Program-made: the position numbers and the translations under genes | Shown: positions 6,483-13,355 of the stretch, piece after piece | Numbering within the stretch: position 1 is the first letter of the stretch | Layout of the letters: every line of letters begins with the position of its first letter | Source of the DNA: Pseudomonadota bacterium | GTDB lineage: Bacteria; Myxococcota; UBA9042; PHBI01 | Length of the DNA: 13,882 bases | NCBI GenBank assembly: GCA_005788935.1 | Contig: SYAK01000379.1 | Coordinates: 1 to 13,882, forward strand | Reading direction: 5' to 3' | Notes under the pieces: generated by a model | What the model was told of the DNA's origin: nothing | Databases searched by the model: none | What the model saw: only the letters and a program-made list of their open reading frames with translations

Positions 6483-6559
6483 GGGGACCTCTCGCGGACA
6501 GGTGGTGGCCGCGAGCCTGCCAGCGTTCGGCGCCCCCGGTCAATGCAGCTTCGCCGACG

Positions 6560-6571
6560 ATCGCCGGCGAT
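6560..6571. repeat. 12-bp perfect palindrome ATCGCCGGCGAT
   Basis: It is located in the 120-bp gap between the cytochrome stop (6603) and the start of the 188-residue gene (6482). It could be a processing or termination hairpin, an operator, or chance in GC-rich DNA. No T-run follows on either strand. Confidence 0.3.
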
Positions 6572-6602
6572 GGCCGCGCCAGGTCGGGCGCGTCGCTCGC
6601 CC

Positions 6603-8543
6603 TCACGGCCTCGCGAGGCGGACGCGGGCCTCCGACACGACCTCGGGTCGGCGGTCGGCGGCCTCCCAGAGCGCCTGGAACGTGGCCACCTCGGGGGTCG
6701 CGTGGCCGAGCAGCTCGGCGGCGAAGCGGGCCCCGAGCGGCTGGTAGAACAGCGTCACCTCGACCTCGATCGCGGTCGTGCCGGGCGGGAGCGGCAACGC
6801 ATAGGAGACGCGGTCGCTTCCGCCAGTGAAATCGTCGTCCGCGACCCCGACGGGCGCCACCTCGGGCGCGTCGGGGTGGTCCGCGTCCCAGCCCTCGGGC
6901 AGCAGGCGGTTGTCCTTCAGCCAGCCCGCGCCGAGCGCGAGCCGCCAGGTCGGAGCGCCCGCCGCGTCCCGCATGACCGGCTCGTAGATGAGGGCCTCGT
7001 CGGCCGACACGATGTGGGCGCGGTGGGGCTCGACGGGCCCACCCTGACACTCGAAGGCGGCGACCTCGCCGCGGGCGTCGAGGATACGCCCTTCGCGGTC
7101 GTGTTCGCCCGAGGCCACGAGGATCCGGCCGTTCGCGTCGAGGACCCGGATCCGGAGCCACACGCGCCGCGCCGGGTAGCCCGTCGGCAGCTTGTGCCCG
7201 GCGAGGTTCGCGACCAGCACCTCGCCCGTCACGCGTCCATCATCCTCGCGCGGTGGCGTCGCGAGCACGCGCCCGGTGCGTTGGCGGAGCTGGTCGCGCG
7301 TCGCGGCGAGGGTCGCCTCGAAGGCCGCCTCCGTGATGGTCGGCGCGAGGGCCTCGCGGTTGTCGCGCAGGATGGACGTCATCAGCGTATTGCCGCCGAC
7401 GAAGGCGTGGTGGCCGTACGGCGTGCGGTCGTCGAGCTGCGGGAAGTCGGGGCCAGGCGGTCTGCGGGCGAGGCGGGTGACCGTCGGCGCGTCGACCGCC
7501 TCGTCGCGGGCCTCGGGTCTCCGCGAGGTGGTCGGCAGGTGGCAGTCGGCGCAGCCTGCGGGGGCGATGCCCGGGGGCGCTTCGCTCGCTCGCTCGCCGC
7601 GCTCCGTCGAAAAGGCCGACAGCCGCCACTCGAGGTACGGGGCCTGCTCGGTCAGCACATCGCCAGTCAGGGACCCATCGGGGGCGAGGGCGTCGGTGTG
7701 GAGCGTGTGGCAGGTCGCGCAGAGCGCCGAGTCGCGCACATGCCCGGCCGAGACCGGGGTGAGGCCGGTGAAGCCGACCATCGGCGGGGCGAACGGGTCG
7801 GCGTGCGGCCCGTAGAGGATGTCCTCCGTCGCGAGCGGCGGGTGGCCCGAGGTCGAGAATCGTTCGCCGAGTCCCTCGTCAGCGATGGCGTGGCAGAAGG
7901 CGCATGAGACCCCGTCGAGGGCCAGGGCCCGGAGGTCCGCCTCGGCGGCCGTCTCGACGCCGCCGTCTGGCATGTTGGCGACGAGGGTCATGTCGGGGAG
8001 GCGGCCTGCGAGGTTACCGGCCTCGGCCCCCTCGAGATGAAAGGCGGCCATCGGGGCGTGACATCTCACGCACTTCGTCTCGAGCTCGGCCCGCCGTGAC
8101 GGGACGGCGTCGATTTCGGCCGAGACGACGGCCCGCCAGAGCGGGTCACGCGCGCTCGCGCCCATCATCGTCGCGTGCCACAAGTCGAATGGGCCCACCT
8201 CCCGCCCGGCCGCGTCCCGCATCGCGCGAGCGGCGGGGTGGTTGCTGTGGCAGGCGGCGCACACGGGGCTCGTCGCGAAGCGGCCAAGCTGGACCCAGGC
8301 CGGCGGCGGGTAGGGGTCGAGCGCTGTCGTGACGCCCGCGTCGGGCGCGAAGGCGTCGGGCGTGACGGCGTCCTCGTGGGCCTCGGCCCGCTGAACGGGG
8401 TGGCAGGCGAGGTCCGCACTCCAGGCGAAGATCAGGGTCGCGAGCGCCCAGTGGATCTTCGGTGGGTTTCCCGAAAATACCGCATCAGCAATCCATTTCT
8501 GGCGCTGGGCACGACTTCGCGACTGCAGGGAAAATCGCTGCAC
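6603..8543 (-). CDS. Pentahaem c-type cytochrome, exported
   Basis: This encodes 646 residues from a GTG at 8543, with GAGG (8552-8549) upstream. Five CxxCH haem sites are visible: C95-AA-CH, C158-VR-CH, C214-AF-CH, C275-AT-CH and C331-AD-CH. Extra His residues at 102, 123, 234, 268 and 378/379 could be distal ligands. 'HHAFVGGNTLM' (~378-388) and 'GHKLPTGYPARRVWLRIRVLDANGRI' (~449-474) are signatures of multihaem cytochromes of the c554/hydroxylamine-oxidoreductase-like group with a C-terminal beta-sandwich. The N-terminus is long: basic to ~30, hydrophobic ~32-46, then C47; the lipobox-like 'DLAC' has Asp at -3, so lipidation is doubtful. An Asp/Pro linker follows. It probably transfers electrons in the periplasm or at the outer membrane; its donor and acceptor are not shown by the context. 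Confidence 0.92.
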   Translation of the reverse strand: MQRFSLQSRSRAQRQKWIADAVFSGNPPKIHWALATLIFAWSADLACHPVQRAEAHEDAVTPDAFAPDAGVTTALDPYPPPAWVQLGRFATSPVCAACHSNHPAARAMRDAAGREVGPFDLWHATMMGASARDPLWRAVVSAEIDAVPSRRAELETKCVRCHAPMAAFHLEGAEAGNLAGRLPDMTLVANMPDGGVETAAEADLRALALDGVSCAFCHAIADEGLGERFSTSGHPPLATEDILYGPHADPFAPPMVGFTGLTPVSAGHVRDSALCATCHTLHTDALAPDGSLTGDVLTEQAPYLEWRLSAFSTERGERASEAPPGIAPAGCADCHLPTTSRRPEARDEAVDAPTVTRLARRPPGPDFPQLDDRTPYGHHAFVGGNTLMTSILRDNREALAPTITEAAFEATLAATRDQLRQRTGRVLATPPREDDGRVTGEVLVANLAGHKLPTGYPARRVWLRIRVLDANGRILVASGEHDREGRILDARGEVAAFECQGGPVEPHRAHIVSADEALIYEPVMRDAAGAPTWRLALGAGWLKDNRLLPEGWDADHPDAPEVAPVGVADDDFTGGSDRVSYALPLPPGTTAIEVEVTLFYQPLGARFAAELLGHATPEVATFQALWEAADRRPEVVSEARVRLARP

Positions 8544-8552
8544 GAGCGCCTC

Positions 8553-8577
8553 GTTGTGGGTGGTGGTGGTGGTGTGT
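8553..8577 (+). repeat. GGT/GTG short tandem repeat with G-tracts
   Basis: The + strand reads GTGGGTGGTGGTGGTGGT and then GTG TGG into a run of six G (8578-8583). Multiple evenly spaced GG pairs could form a two-layer G-quadruplex on the strand that is template for the cytochrome mRNA. Trinucleotide repeats are also slippage-prone. It lies just upstream of the cytochrome ribosome site. Confidence 0.6.
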
Positions 8578-8613
8578 GGGGGGTCCCCCGCTCATCCGCG
8601 GCAGGGCATCGCG

Positions 8614-8670
8614 TGCGCCTCTTGGATCGGTGTCGCAGACCCACTTGGGGACTGCATGCGAAGAGGCGCA
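8614..8670. ncRNA. Two-tier inverted repeat, possible structured leader or small RNA
   Basis: Outer arms TGCGCCTCTT (8614-8623) and AAGAGGCGCA (8661-8670) are perfectly complementary over 10 bp. Nested inside, GCAG-a-CCC (8635-8642) pairs with GGG-a-CTGC (8648-8655), seven pairs around one A/A mismatch and a five-base loop. The internal loop between the tiers is asymmetric (11 and 5 bases). Both strands can fold. In the - orientation it would lie in the 5' leader of the cytochrome mRNA; transcription is not proven, and no known riboswitch is recognised. Confidence 0.4.
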
Positions 8671-8680
8671 TGGGAGACCT

Positions 8681-8696
8681 CGCGTCCGAGGACGCG
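8681..8696. repeat. Compact hairpin CGCGTCC-GA-GGACGCG
   Basis: Seven perfect base pairs surround a two-base centre, 10 bp beyond the larger inverted repeat. As DNA it is an operator-like dyad; as RNA the centre is too tight, so the stem would open to a four-base loop. There is no T-run. Confidence 0.4.
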
Positions 8697-8852
8697 CGGT
8701 CGCTGGCTTTCCGGGGGTGGTGAGCCCGGCTGTCTGCGTGAGCGATATTTCGGTCAGTTTTGTGCGGATGTCGAGTTTCCCGCTCGCCGCGCCTCGCTTT
8801 GGAAGCGTCGCATCTTCAGGGAGTTCAGCAAGCCTCGCGGGCGTCAGGGCCG

Positions 8853-9407
8853 TCAAAGATTCGTGCCGGCGTCGTCTTTGTTGCGTCCCGTGAAGTCCTC
8901 GCGGAGACACGCGTAGTGGCGCGTGTCGTGCCAGACGCCCGCCCATTGCGCCTCCGCCCGCGCGACCCCCTCGAGCCGGAAGCCAGCCGCCTGTGCCGCC
9001 CGCCAGCGCGGGACATCAAAGGTCGTCGTGCGCAGCGTCACCCGGTGGACCGGGGTCGCGTCGAAGATCCACCGGACCGCGGCCCCGAGGGCCTCGCTCG
9101 CGGCCGCCTCCGTGTCGTCGTCGAGACAGAAGCCGAGGCGCGCGATCGCGTCGTGCTCGAAGCGGGCCGTCACGAGCCCGACAGGCCGCTCGTCCCGCGT
9201 GACAGTCCAGAGGCAGACGCCGCGTCCGCGCGCGTCCGCGATCCACCGCGGCAGCTCGCCGACGGCGTGGGCCCCCTCGAAGAAGCCCTCGGTCGCGGGT
9301 GGCAGACGAAGGTTGCGTGCGAGCCTGTGGGCGTCGTCGTCGACAAGCGGGCGCAGCAACAGGCGGGGGCGGGTGGTCTCGCAGGTGTCAGGGGTCGGGC
9401 AGGGCAT
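8853..9407 (-). CDS. GNAT-family N-acetyltransferase (RimJ/RimL-like)
   Basis: This encodes 184 residues from the ATG at 9407, with GGAG (9420-9417) nine bases upstream. The frame stays open to an ATG at 9554, but the extra 49 residues are Arg/Gly-rich and overlie a long palindrome, so the shorter start is preferred. The Acetyltransf_3-type layout is visible: 'RPRLLLRPLVDDDAHRL' (strand 1 and helix 1), 'WTVTRDERPVGLVTARFE' (strands 2-4), 'ARLGFCLDDDTEAAASEALGAAVRWIF' (CoA-binding strand and helix), 'HRVTLRTTTFDVPRWRAAQAAGFRLEG' (strand 5 to 6, with the usual AAxxAGFxxEG) and 'WHDTRHYACLRED'. The usual glycine-rich CoA loop (GxGxA/G) is replaced by 'TEAAAS', which is odd for a working enzyme. 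The substrate may be a ribosomal protein N-terminus or a small amine; neither is shown. It is cytoplasmic, unlike most neighbours. Confidence 0.88.
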   Translation of the reverse strand: MPCPTPDTCETTRPRLLLRPLVDDDAHRLARNLRLPPATEGFFEGAHAVGELPRWIADARGRGVCLWTVTRDERPVGLVTARFEHDAIARLGFCLDDDTEAAASEALGAAVRWIFDATPVHRVTLRTTTFDVPRWRAAQAAGFRLEGVARAEAQWAGVWHDTRHYACLREDFTGRNKDDAGTNL

Positions 9408-9420
9408 GCGGCGTCGCTCC

Positions 9421-9476
9421 GGGCGGTAGGCGCGGTCGACTGCCAGATAGGTCTGGCCATCGACCGCGCGCCGCCC
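9421..9476 (-). ncRNA. Long nested hairpin abutting the acetyltransferase ribosome site
   Basis: Three stacked helices, perfectly paired within each, nest in 56 nt. These are 6 bp (9421-9426 with 9471-9476), 10 bp (9430-9439 with 9460-9469) and 6 bp (9442-9447 with 9452-9457), closed by the four-base loop 9448-9451. They are joined by a 3x1 internal loop and a 2x2 mismatch. That is 22 Watson-Crick pairs. On the - strand the structure ends at 9421 and GGAG of the acetyltransferase begins at 9420, so folding would directly affect initiation. Alternatives are a terminator for the upstream 1202-residue lipoprotein gene (no T-run) or a dispersed palindromic repeat. Residues encoded if the longer reading frame is used are not family-like. 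Confidence 0.5.
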
Positions 9477-9606
9477 TTTGCAAGCCCCGCGCCAGCGACC
9501 CCGGCCATCGCGCTCGGCCGTCCAGGGGGCGGAGCGGCGCCGAGCGGGGTGCATTCGCCCGCGTGGGGGGTGCGAAAGCCTCCGCCCGGTGGCCCAGGTC
9601 CGCCCG

Positions 9607-12600
9607 TCAGTTCAGATACACACCGATGACGGGGCTCACCTTGTAGCCCCCAGTGGACGTCGCGTTGCGCTCCGTCCACGCGTTCCTCGCGTAGCCCGCC
9701 CCGCGCCACGTCTTGCCGCGGACGAGGCCGTCCGTGGCGACCAGCCTGAAGGTGTAGGTGACCGTCGAGACAGCGGCGGGGTTGTCAGCCTCGGCCGCCG
9801 ACTTGCAGTTCACGTCCCGGATACCTGGCCGGATCCGGTCGTCGGGGACGGTCGCGGCGTCCGCGCTCGTCACGCACAGGCCATAGTTCTGGCCCACGTT
9901 GGGCGTCCCGAGGTCCGATACCCGGACGGTGCCGGTGAGGCTCGCGGTGCCTGAAGTCGTCTGCCACAGGTAGGACAGCGTCACGGCTGGCGCGCTGGCG
10001 TAGCGGTTGCCGAGGTCCTGGTTCGTGTAGACGGCCTGCGACTCACCGTAGGCCACGAAGACCCGGGCCCGGTAGTAGCGGAATTCCCCGGTGGCGGGCG
10101 CCCCGTAGTCCTGGAAGGTCACACCGTACGCGCCCGCGATGTCGCTGAAGGTACCCGGGGTCCAGACCAGCCGGCCGCCCACGTCCTCGAGCGTCGCGGT
10201 GGCCCGCTGCCAGCGGATGGCGAGCTCGCACGCGTTGCGGCTGACGCTGATGTCGCGCGCGGCGCCGTTGCCCACCGCGCTGATTGCACGGACGCGCACG
10301 CTCGCACTCGGCATGGCGCTCTTCGAGGCGCCCGTGCTCGTCAGCAGGACGTGGTCCGGGTGCGCCGATGCGCTGTCCGTGGCGGTCATGGTGCCAGCCG
10401 TGACGGTCGGGAGCGGCAGGTCCTGGATGCCCGTCGTGCGGGCGTTGACGTCGAGCGTCAGGACGCGCCCCGAGGTCAGGTTCGTGACGGTGTACCCCGT
10501 GATCGGGGCCGCCGCCCGGTTGCCTGTGGCCCCTGGCGAGGCCGGGCTCGGCCCCGAGGCGTTGCGCGCGATGATCGTGTAGGTCGCGTCAGCCCCTGCG
10601 GTCGGAGCCGCTGGCGCGGTCCAGTTCACGGCGGTGACAGCGCACAGCTGCTCGCCGATCGCGAGGGTCGGAACCATCGCTGGCAGCGCTGGGGCCGGGG
10701 CCGCCGTGTCGGCGTGGCTCTGCGTGGTCAGGGCGGTCGGGGTGACCGAGGCGATGACCGCCCCGTTGCGCAGGACGTCATAGCTCGTCACGTTGGCCGC
10801 ACGGGGCCACGAGACGGTCACCTTGAGCGGGTCGTTGCGCGTGACCGTCGGCGCCGCCGGGGTCGCGGGCACGGTCACGAACTCGTAGTTCGGGCTGTAG
10901 GCCGTGAAGGCGGTGCCGCTCTTGTCGAAGACACCGAACACGCGGACGAAGTAGCGCGTGCCCGCGGTCAACCCGCTCAGGTTGTGGCCGCCCATGTCGC
11001 CCGTCGTGCTGCGGGTCCCGAGCGACGCGCAGTTGGTGCTGCCCGAGGCCCACATCGGGTCCTGGGTGGTCGCCCAGCAGTAGCCGTGCGCGGTCAGGGT
11101 CGTCGCCGATCCGAGGCTTGCGACGCGGCCGAGGAGCCGCGCCCCGGTCTGGCTCATGTTCGCTGGGGTGAGGACCGTCAGCTCGGGCAGGTTGACGCCG
11201 CGGAAGCCCGAGACGCCCGCCGTGGTGACGGTCGTCCCGCCCGCCGTGATGCGCGCCCGGTAGAAGCGGATGGCGCCGTTGGCGGGGGCCCCCGTGTCGC
11301 TGTGGCTGCGGGTCGTGGCCCCCGCGATGTCGCCGTAGCTGGCGTCCGTCACGTCGGCCGACCGCTGCCATACAAGGGTCACGTTCGCTGCCGCCCGTGC
11401 CCCCTGAAACGGGTCGGAGTCCGGGCCCGCGCCCGCCGCGTTGCGCGCCCGTACGCGGTAGTTGACGGTGGGGCCGGGCAGCGCGTCCGCGCCCGTCAGG
11501 CTCAGGTTGACCGCGGCCGAGCTCGTCCCCTGGCTCGCCGACGCGTTCGCCTGCGACAGCGAACCAGGCGGGGCTGTCAGGTCGTCATGGGTCGTCGCCA
11601 CGACCGGGATGGCGTTGCCTCCGTTGATGCTGACTTCATAACCCGTAATTGGTTGCGGTGCCCGCGCGCCGTCCCGTGGGGCGCTTCGTGCGGACTCACC
11701 CGCCGCGTTCAGGGCCGAGACGGTGTAGACGTGCGTCGGGCCTGGCCGCACCTCGGGCGGACTCCACGTGAGCGTCACCTTCGCGCTGTCGTTCGTCGTC
11801 GCCGTGGGGGCGAAGCCCTCGTTCGTCGGTGAGCCGCCCGCGGTCGCGCTGGCGTCCTCGAAGACGCTCGCGACCACAGGGGCGGGCGTCAGGGCGACCC
11901 CGTCCCGGTAGACGTGGTACCCGGTGGCGCCAGGTACCGCCTCCCAGCTGAGGACCACCTTCACGACGTCGGTCCGGAAGGAGATGTTCGCGATGGTCGG
12001 GGCCGTCGGGCGCAGCGTGACGGTCTTCTCGCTGCCATAGAGCGCGCCCTCGCCCGTCAGGACGTAGGCGCGGACATGGTAGGTCGCCCCCATCGCGAGG
12101 CCTTCGTACGTCACCGTGAAGGGACCGGGCTCGGCGGTCGCGCCGAGCTCTTCGCAGGTCGAGGCCTCGTCGCCGAGCGCGGGCCCCGTCGCAGTCCCGA
12201 GGCAGACGCCGCGACCCGTGTTCTGCGGGATGCCGACGACGTCGAGGCGTGCCGTCACGCGCAGCGCGCCCTCGGTCGCGAGGCCCTCCGCGCTGACGGT
12301 CTCGACGACTGGCAGGACCGCGTCCGCGGTGCGCCAGGCGAGGGTCTCGCCGTAGCCGACGCCCGCCTCGGTGACGGCGTAGGCCCGGACGACGAACGGG
12401 CTGCCGAGCGGGAGCTCCGCGATGGCCTCGCTGAATGGGCCGGGTTCAGCCTTCGGTCCCAGATCCGAGCAGCTCGAGACGCCGTCATCGCGGGCTGGGA
12501 TCCCGGAGACGCTGCGGCAGAAGCCATGGGCGGTCACCGGGCGGTCGCCGAGCGCGGTCAGCGCGCCTTGCAGGGTCGCCGCGAACTGCGTGATGGCGGT

Positions 12601-13215
12601 GACCTCGCCCGTCGTGACGGTCGGGGCCGAGCATGGGGTCTCGCCGCTGCAGATGAGGGACGTGGCGTCCGCTCCGCAGACGAGCTGATCCTTCAGGCAG
12701 GGGCCGCAGGCGGCGCCGAGGGTCTCCGTGAGCGCTGTGCAGCCGTCGCAGGCGTTGCGCTCTGCCTCGGGGCAGAGGCCGGGAAAGCACTCGCCCGCGT
12801 CGCAGTGCTCGCCGACGTTGCAGTCGGCGTTCGTCCCGCAGCACGGGGTGGCGCCAGCGCAGACGAGGCTCAGGCCGTCGGGGGCACAGGCGAGCTGGTC
12901 CTTCAGGCACGGGCCGCACGGATCACCGGGGGCCTCCTCGAGGGGCGCGCATCCGCCGCAGGCGTTCGGCGTCTGGCATTCACCCGCGTCGTCCGGGATC
13001 GCGGTGTCGACGCCCGCGCCCCCGGCGTCGCCAGGCAGAGCGCCCGTGTCATCGCCTGGCTCGGTGGCGTCGTCACCCGCGGTCGCGTCTGCGTTCGAGG
13101 TCGCCGCGTCGGTCGCTGGCGTGGGGTCGGCGGGATCACCGCCGCACGCCCCGATGAGCCCGACGCTCACGAGCAGCAGAGGGCGGAAACTGACGAGGAA
13201 GTCGTGGCTGGACAT
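9607..13215 (-). CDS. Giant FN3-like repeat lipoprotein with Cys-paired modules
   Basis: This encodes 1202 residues from the ATG at 13215, with GGAG eight bases upstream. The signal has lipobox I21-G22-A23-C24, followed by an Asp/Ala/Thr linker (25-79). Residues 84-195 hold two 42-residue Cys-rich units sharing CGPCLKDQL. Four modules of the 'TAHG(F/Y)Cxx…(V/F)RAYAxxxxGxxYG' type lie at about 197-296, 300-400, 678-781 and 1077-1190. This is an FN3/Ig-like design known from surface proteins, here with an added Cys pair (233/249, 338/354, 713/729, 1114/1137). Between them lie FN3-like segments ('WEAVPGATGYHVYRDG' ~424-439; 'WPRAANVTSYDVLRNG' ~803-818), each followed by 'PITGY' and 'DIAGA…GAPA.G..R(F/Y)YRAR' segments. 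No catalytic motif was seen. It is probably a surface adhesin or scaffold. It lies 140 bp downstream of meaB, probably with its own promoter. Confidence 0.92.
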   Translation of the reverse strand: MSSHDFLVSFRPLLLVSVGLIGACGGDPADPTPATDAATSNADATAGDDATEPGDDTGALPGDAGGAGVDTAIPDDAGECQTPNACGGCAPLEEAPGDPCGPCLKDQLACAPDGLSLVCAGATPCCGTNADCNVGEHCDAGECFPGLCPEAERNACDGCTALTETLGAACGPCLKDQLVCGADATSLICSGETPCSAPTVTTGEVTAITQFAATLQGALTALGDRPVTAHGFCRSVSGIPARDDGVSSCSDLGPKAEPGPFSEAIAELPLGSPFVVRAYAVTEAGVGYGETLAWRTADAVLPVVETVSAEGLATEGALRVTARLDVVGIPQNTGRGVCLGTATGPALGDEASTCEELGATAEPGPFTVTYEGLAMGATYHVRAYVLTGEGALYGSEKTVTLRPTAPTIANISFRTDVVKVVLSWEAVPGATGYHVYRDGVALTPAPVVASVFEDASATAGGSPTNEGFAPTATTNDSAKVTLTWSPPEVRPGPTHVYTVSALNAAGESARSAPRDGARAPQPITGYEVSINGGNAIPVVATTHDDLTAPPGSLSQANASASQGTSSAAVNLSLTGADALPGPTVNYRVRARNAAGAGPDSDPFQGARAAANVTLVWQRSADVTDASYGDIAGATTRSHSDTGAPANGAIRFYRARITAGGTTVTTAGVSGFRGVNLPELTVLTPANMSQTGARLLGRVASLGSATTLTAHGYCWATTQDPMWASGSTNCASLGTRSTTGDMGGHNLSGLTAGTRYFVRVFGVFDKSGTAFTAYSPNYEFVTVPATPAAPTVTRNDPLKVTVSWPRAANVTSYDVLRNGAVIASVTPTALTTQSHADTAAPAPALPAMVPTLAIGEQLCAVTAVNWTAPAAPTAGADATYTIIARNASGPSPASPGATGNRAAAPITGYTVTNLTSGRVLTLDVNARTTGIQDLPLPTVTAGTMTATDSASAHPDHVLLTSTGASKSAMPSASVRVRAISAVGNGAARDISVSRNACELAIRWQRATATLEDVGGRLVWTPGTFSDIAGAYGVTFQDYGAPATGEFRYYRARVFVAYGESQAVYTNQDLGNRYASAPAVTLSYLWQTTSGTASLTGTVRVSDLGTPNVGQNYGLCVTSADAATVPDDRIRPGIRDVNCKSAAEADNPAAVSTVTYTFRLVATDGLVRGKTWRGAGYARNAWTERNATSTGGYKVSPVIGVYLN
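12631..12966 (-). repeat. Twin 42-residue Cys-rich units (CGPCLKDQL repeat)
   Basis: Residues 84-125 and 154-195 of the 1202-residue lipoprotein align without gaps, with 26 of 42 positions identical by hand count. All seven Cys of each unit are conserved, and the core CGPCLKDQL is identical. Between them lies a 'CGTNADCNVGEHCDAGEC' segment, a common Cys-rich module. It is an internal duplication, old enough to have diverged outside the core. Confidence 0.8.
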
Positions 13216-13263
13216 CGTCTTTCTCCAGAGCTGCGGTCACGGTCGCGGGACGGGCGAACGGCC

Positions 13264-13278
13264 CCTCCCCGCGGGAGG
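13264..13278. promoter_or_regulatory. CCTCCC-CGC-GGGAGG hairpin in the 5' region of the FN3-like lipoprotein gene
   Basis: This is a perfect 6-bp GC-rich stem with a three-base loop, 49 bp upstream of the ATG at 13215. On the - strand it would sit near the mRNA 5' end if the weak promoter at 13279-13307 is right. It could also be part of the end of the meaB transcript; no T-run follows. Confidence 0.35.
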
Positions 13279-13307
13279 TGCGTAGCAAAGACGGCACGCT
13301 TTGCCAA
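13279..13307 (-). promoter_or_regulatory. Weak candidate promoter overlapping an operator-like dyad
   Basis: TTGGCA (13307-13302) is 17 bp from TACGCA (13284-13279), preceded by TGC as in extended -10 elements. The spacer is almost filled by an inverted repeat, GCAAAG (13285-13290) and CTTTGC (13299-13304), a typical place for a repressor. The -10 matches poorly (two of six), so the dyad is better supported than the promoter. Confidence 0.3.
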
Positions 13308-13355
13308 GTGACCGGGCGAACGTTGTCATGCGTCAAGGCGTACGCAAAAGCAACC

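Larger units (their letters stand above)
8544..8852. other. 309-bp structured intergenic region upstream of the cytochrome gene
   Basis: No credible gene was found; the short frames on both strands lack homology-like sequence and a ribosome site. From the cytochrome start outward the region holds a GGT-repeat tract (8553-8577), GGGGG-T-CCCCC (8579-8589), a two-tier inverted repeat (8614-8670) and a compact hairpin (8681-8696). From ~8740 to 8852 it is less GC-rich and shows nothing clear. The cytochrome promoter should lie here. Confidence 0.6.

Noticed and set aside
5922..7907. 661-residue open frame on the + strand
   Set aside because: It lies antisense to the cytochrome and the 188-residue gene, has the Arg/Gly composition of GC-rich shadow frames, and no domain is recognisable.
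8541..8577. Poly-Thr/poly-His stretch upstream of the cytochrome as coding sequence
   Set aside because: It is simply translation of the GGT/ACC repeat and lies before the GTG start with its GAGG site.
8554..8946. Small frames on both strands in the cytochrome leader region
   Set aside because: No homology-like sequence or ribosome site; they overlap the low-complexity GGT tract, inverted repeats and the end of the acetyltransferase gene.
9421..9476. Integron attC site
   Set aside because: The hairpin lacks the GTTRRRY/RYYYAAC core sites, and no integrase or cassette array is present.
9408..9554. Acetyltransferase start at 9554 adding 49 residues
   Set aside because: The extra residues are Arg/Gly-rich, unlike the family N-terminus, and overlie the long hairpin; ATG 9407 has GGAG upstream. 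Not fully excluded.
10351..13311. Long + strand frames of 493 and 465 residues opposite the giant lipoprotein
   Set aside because: They are Arg/Ala/Gly-rich with no recognisable motif; the - strand frame has a signal peptide, repeats and normal composition.
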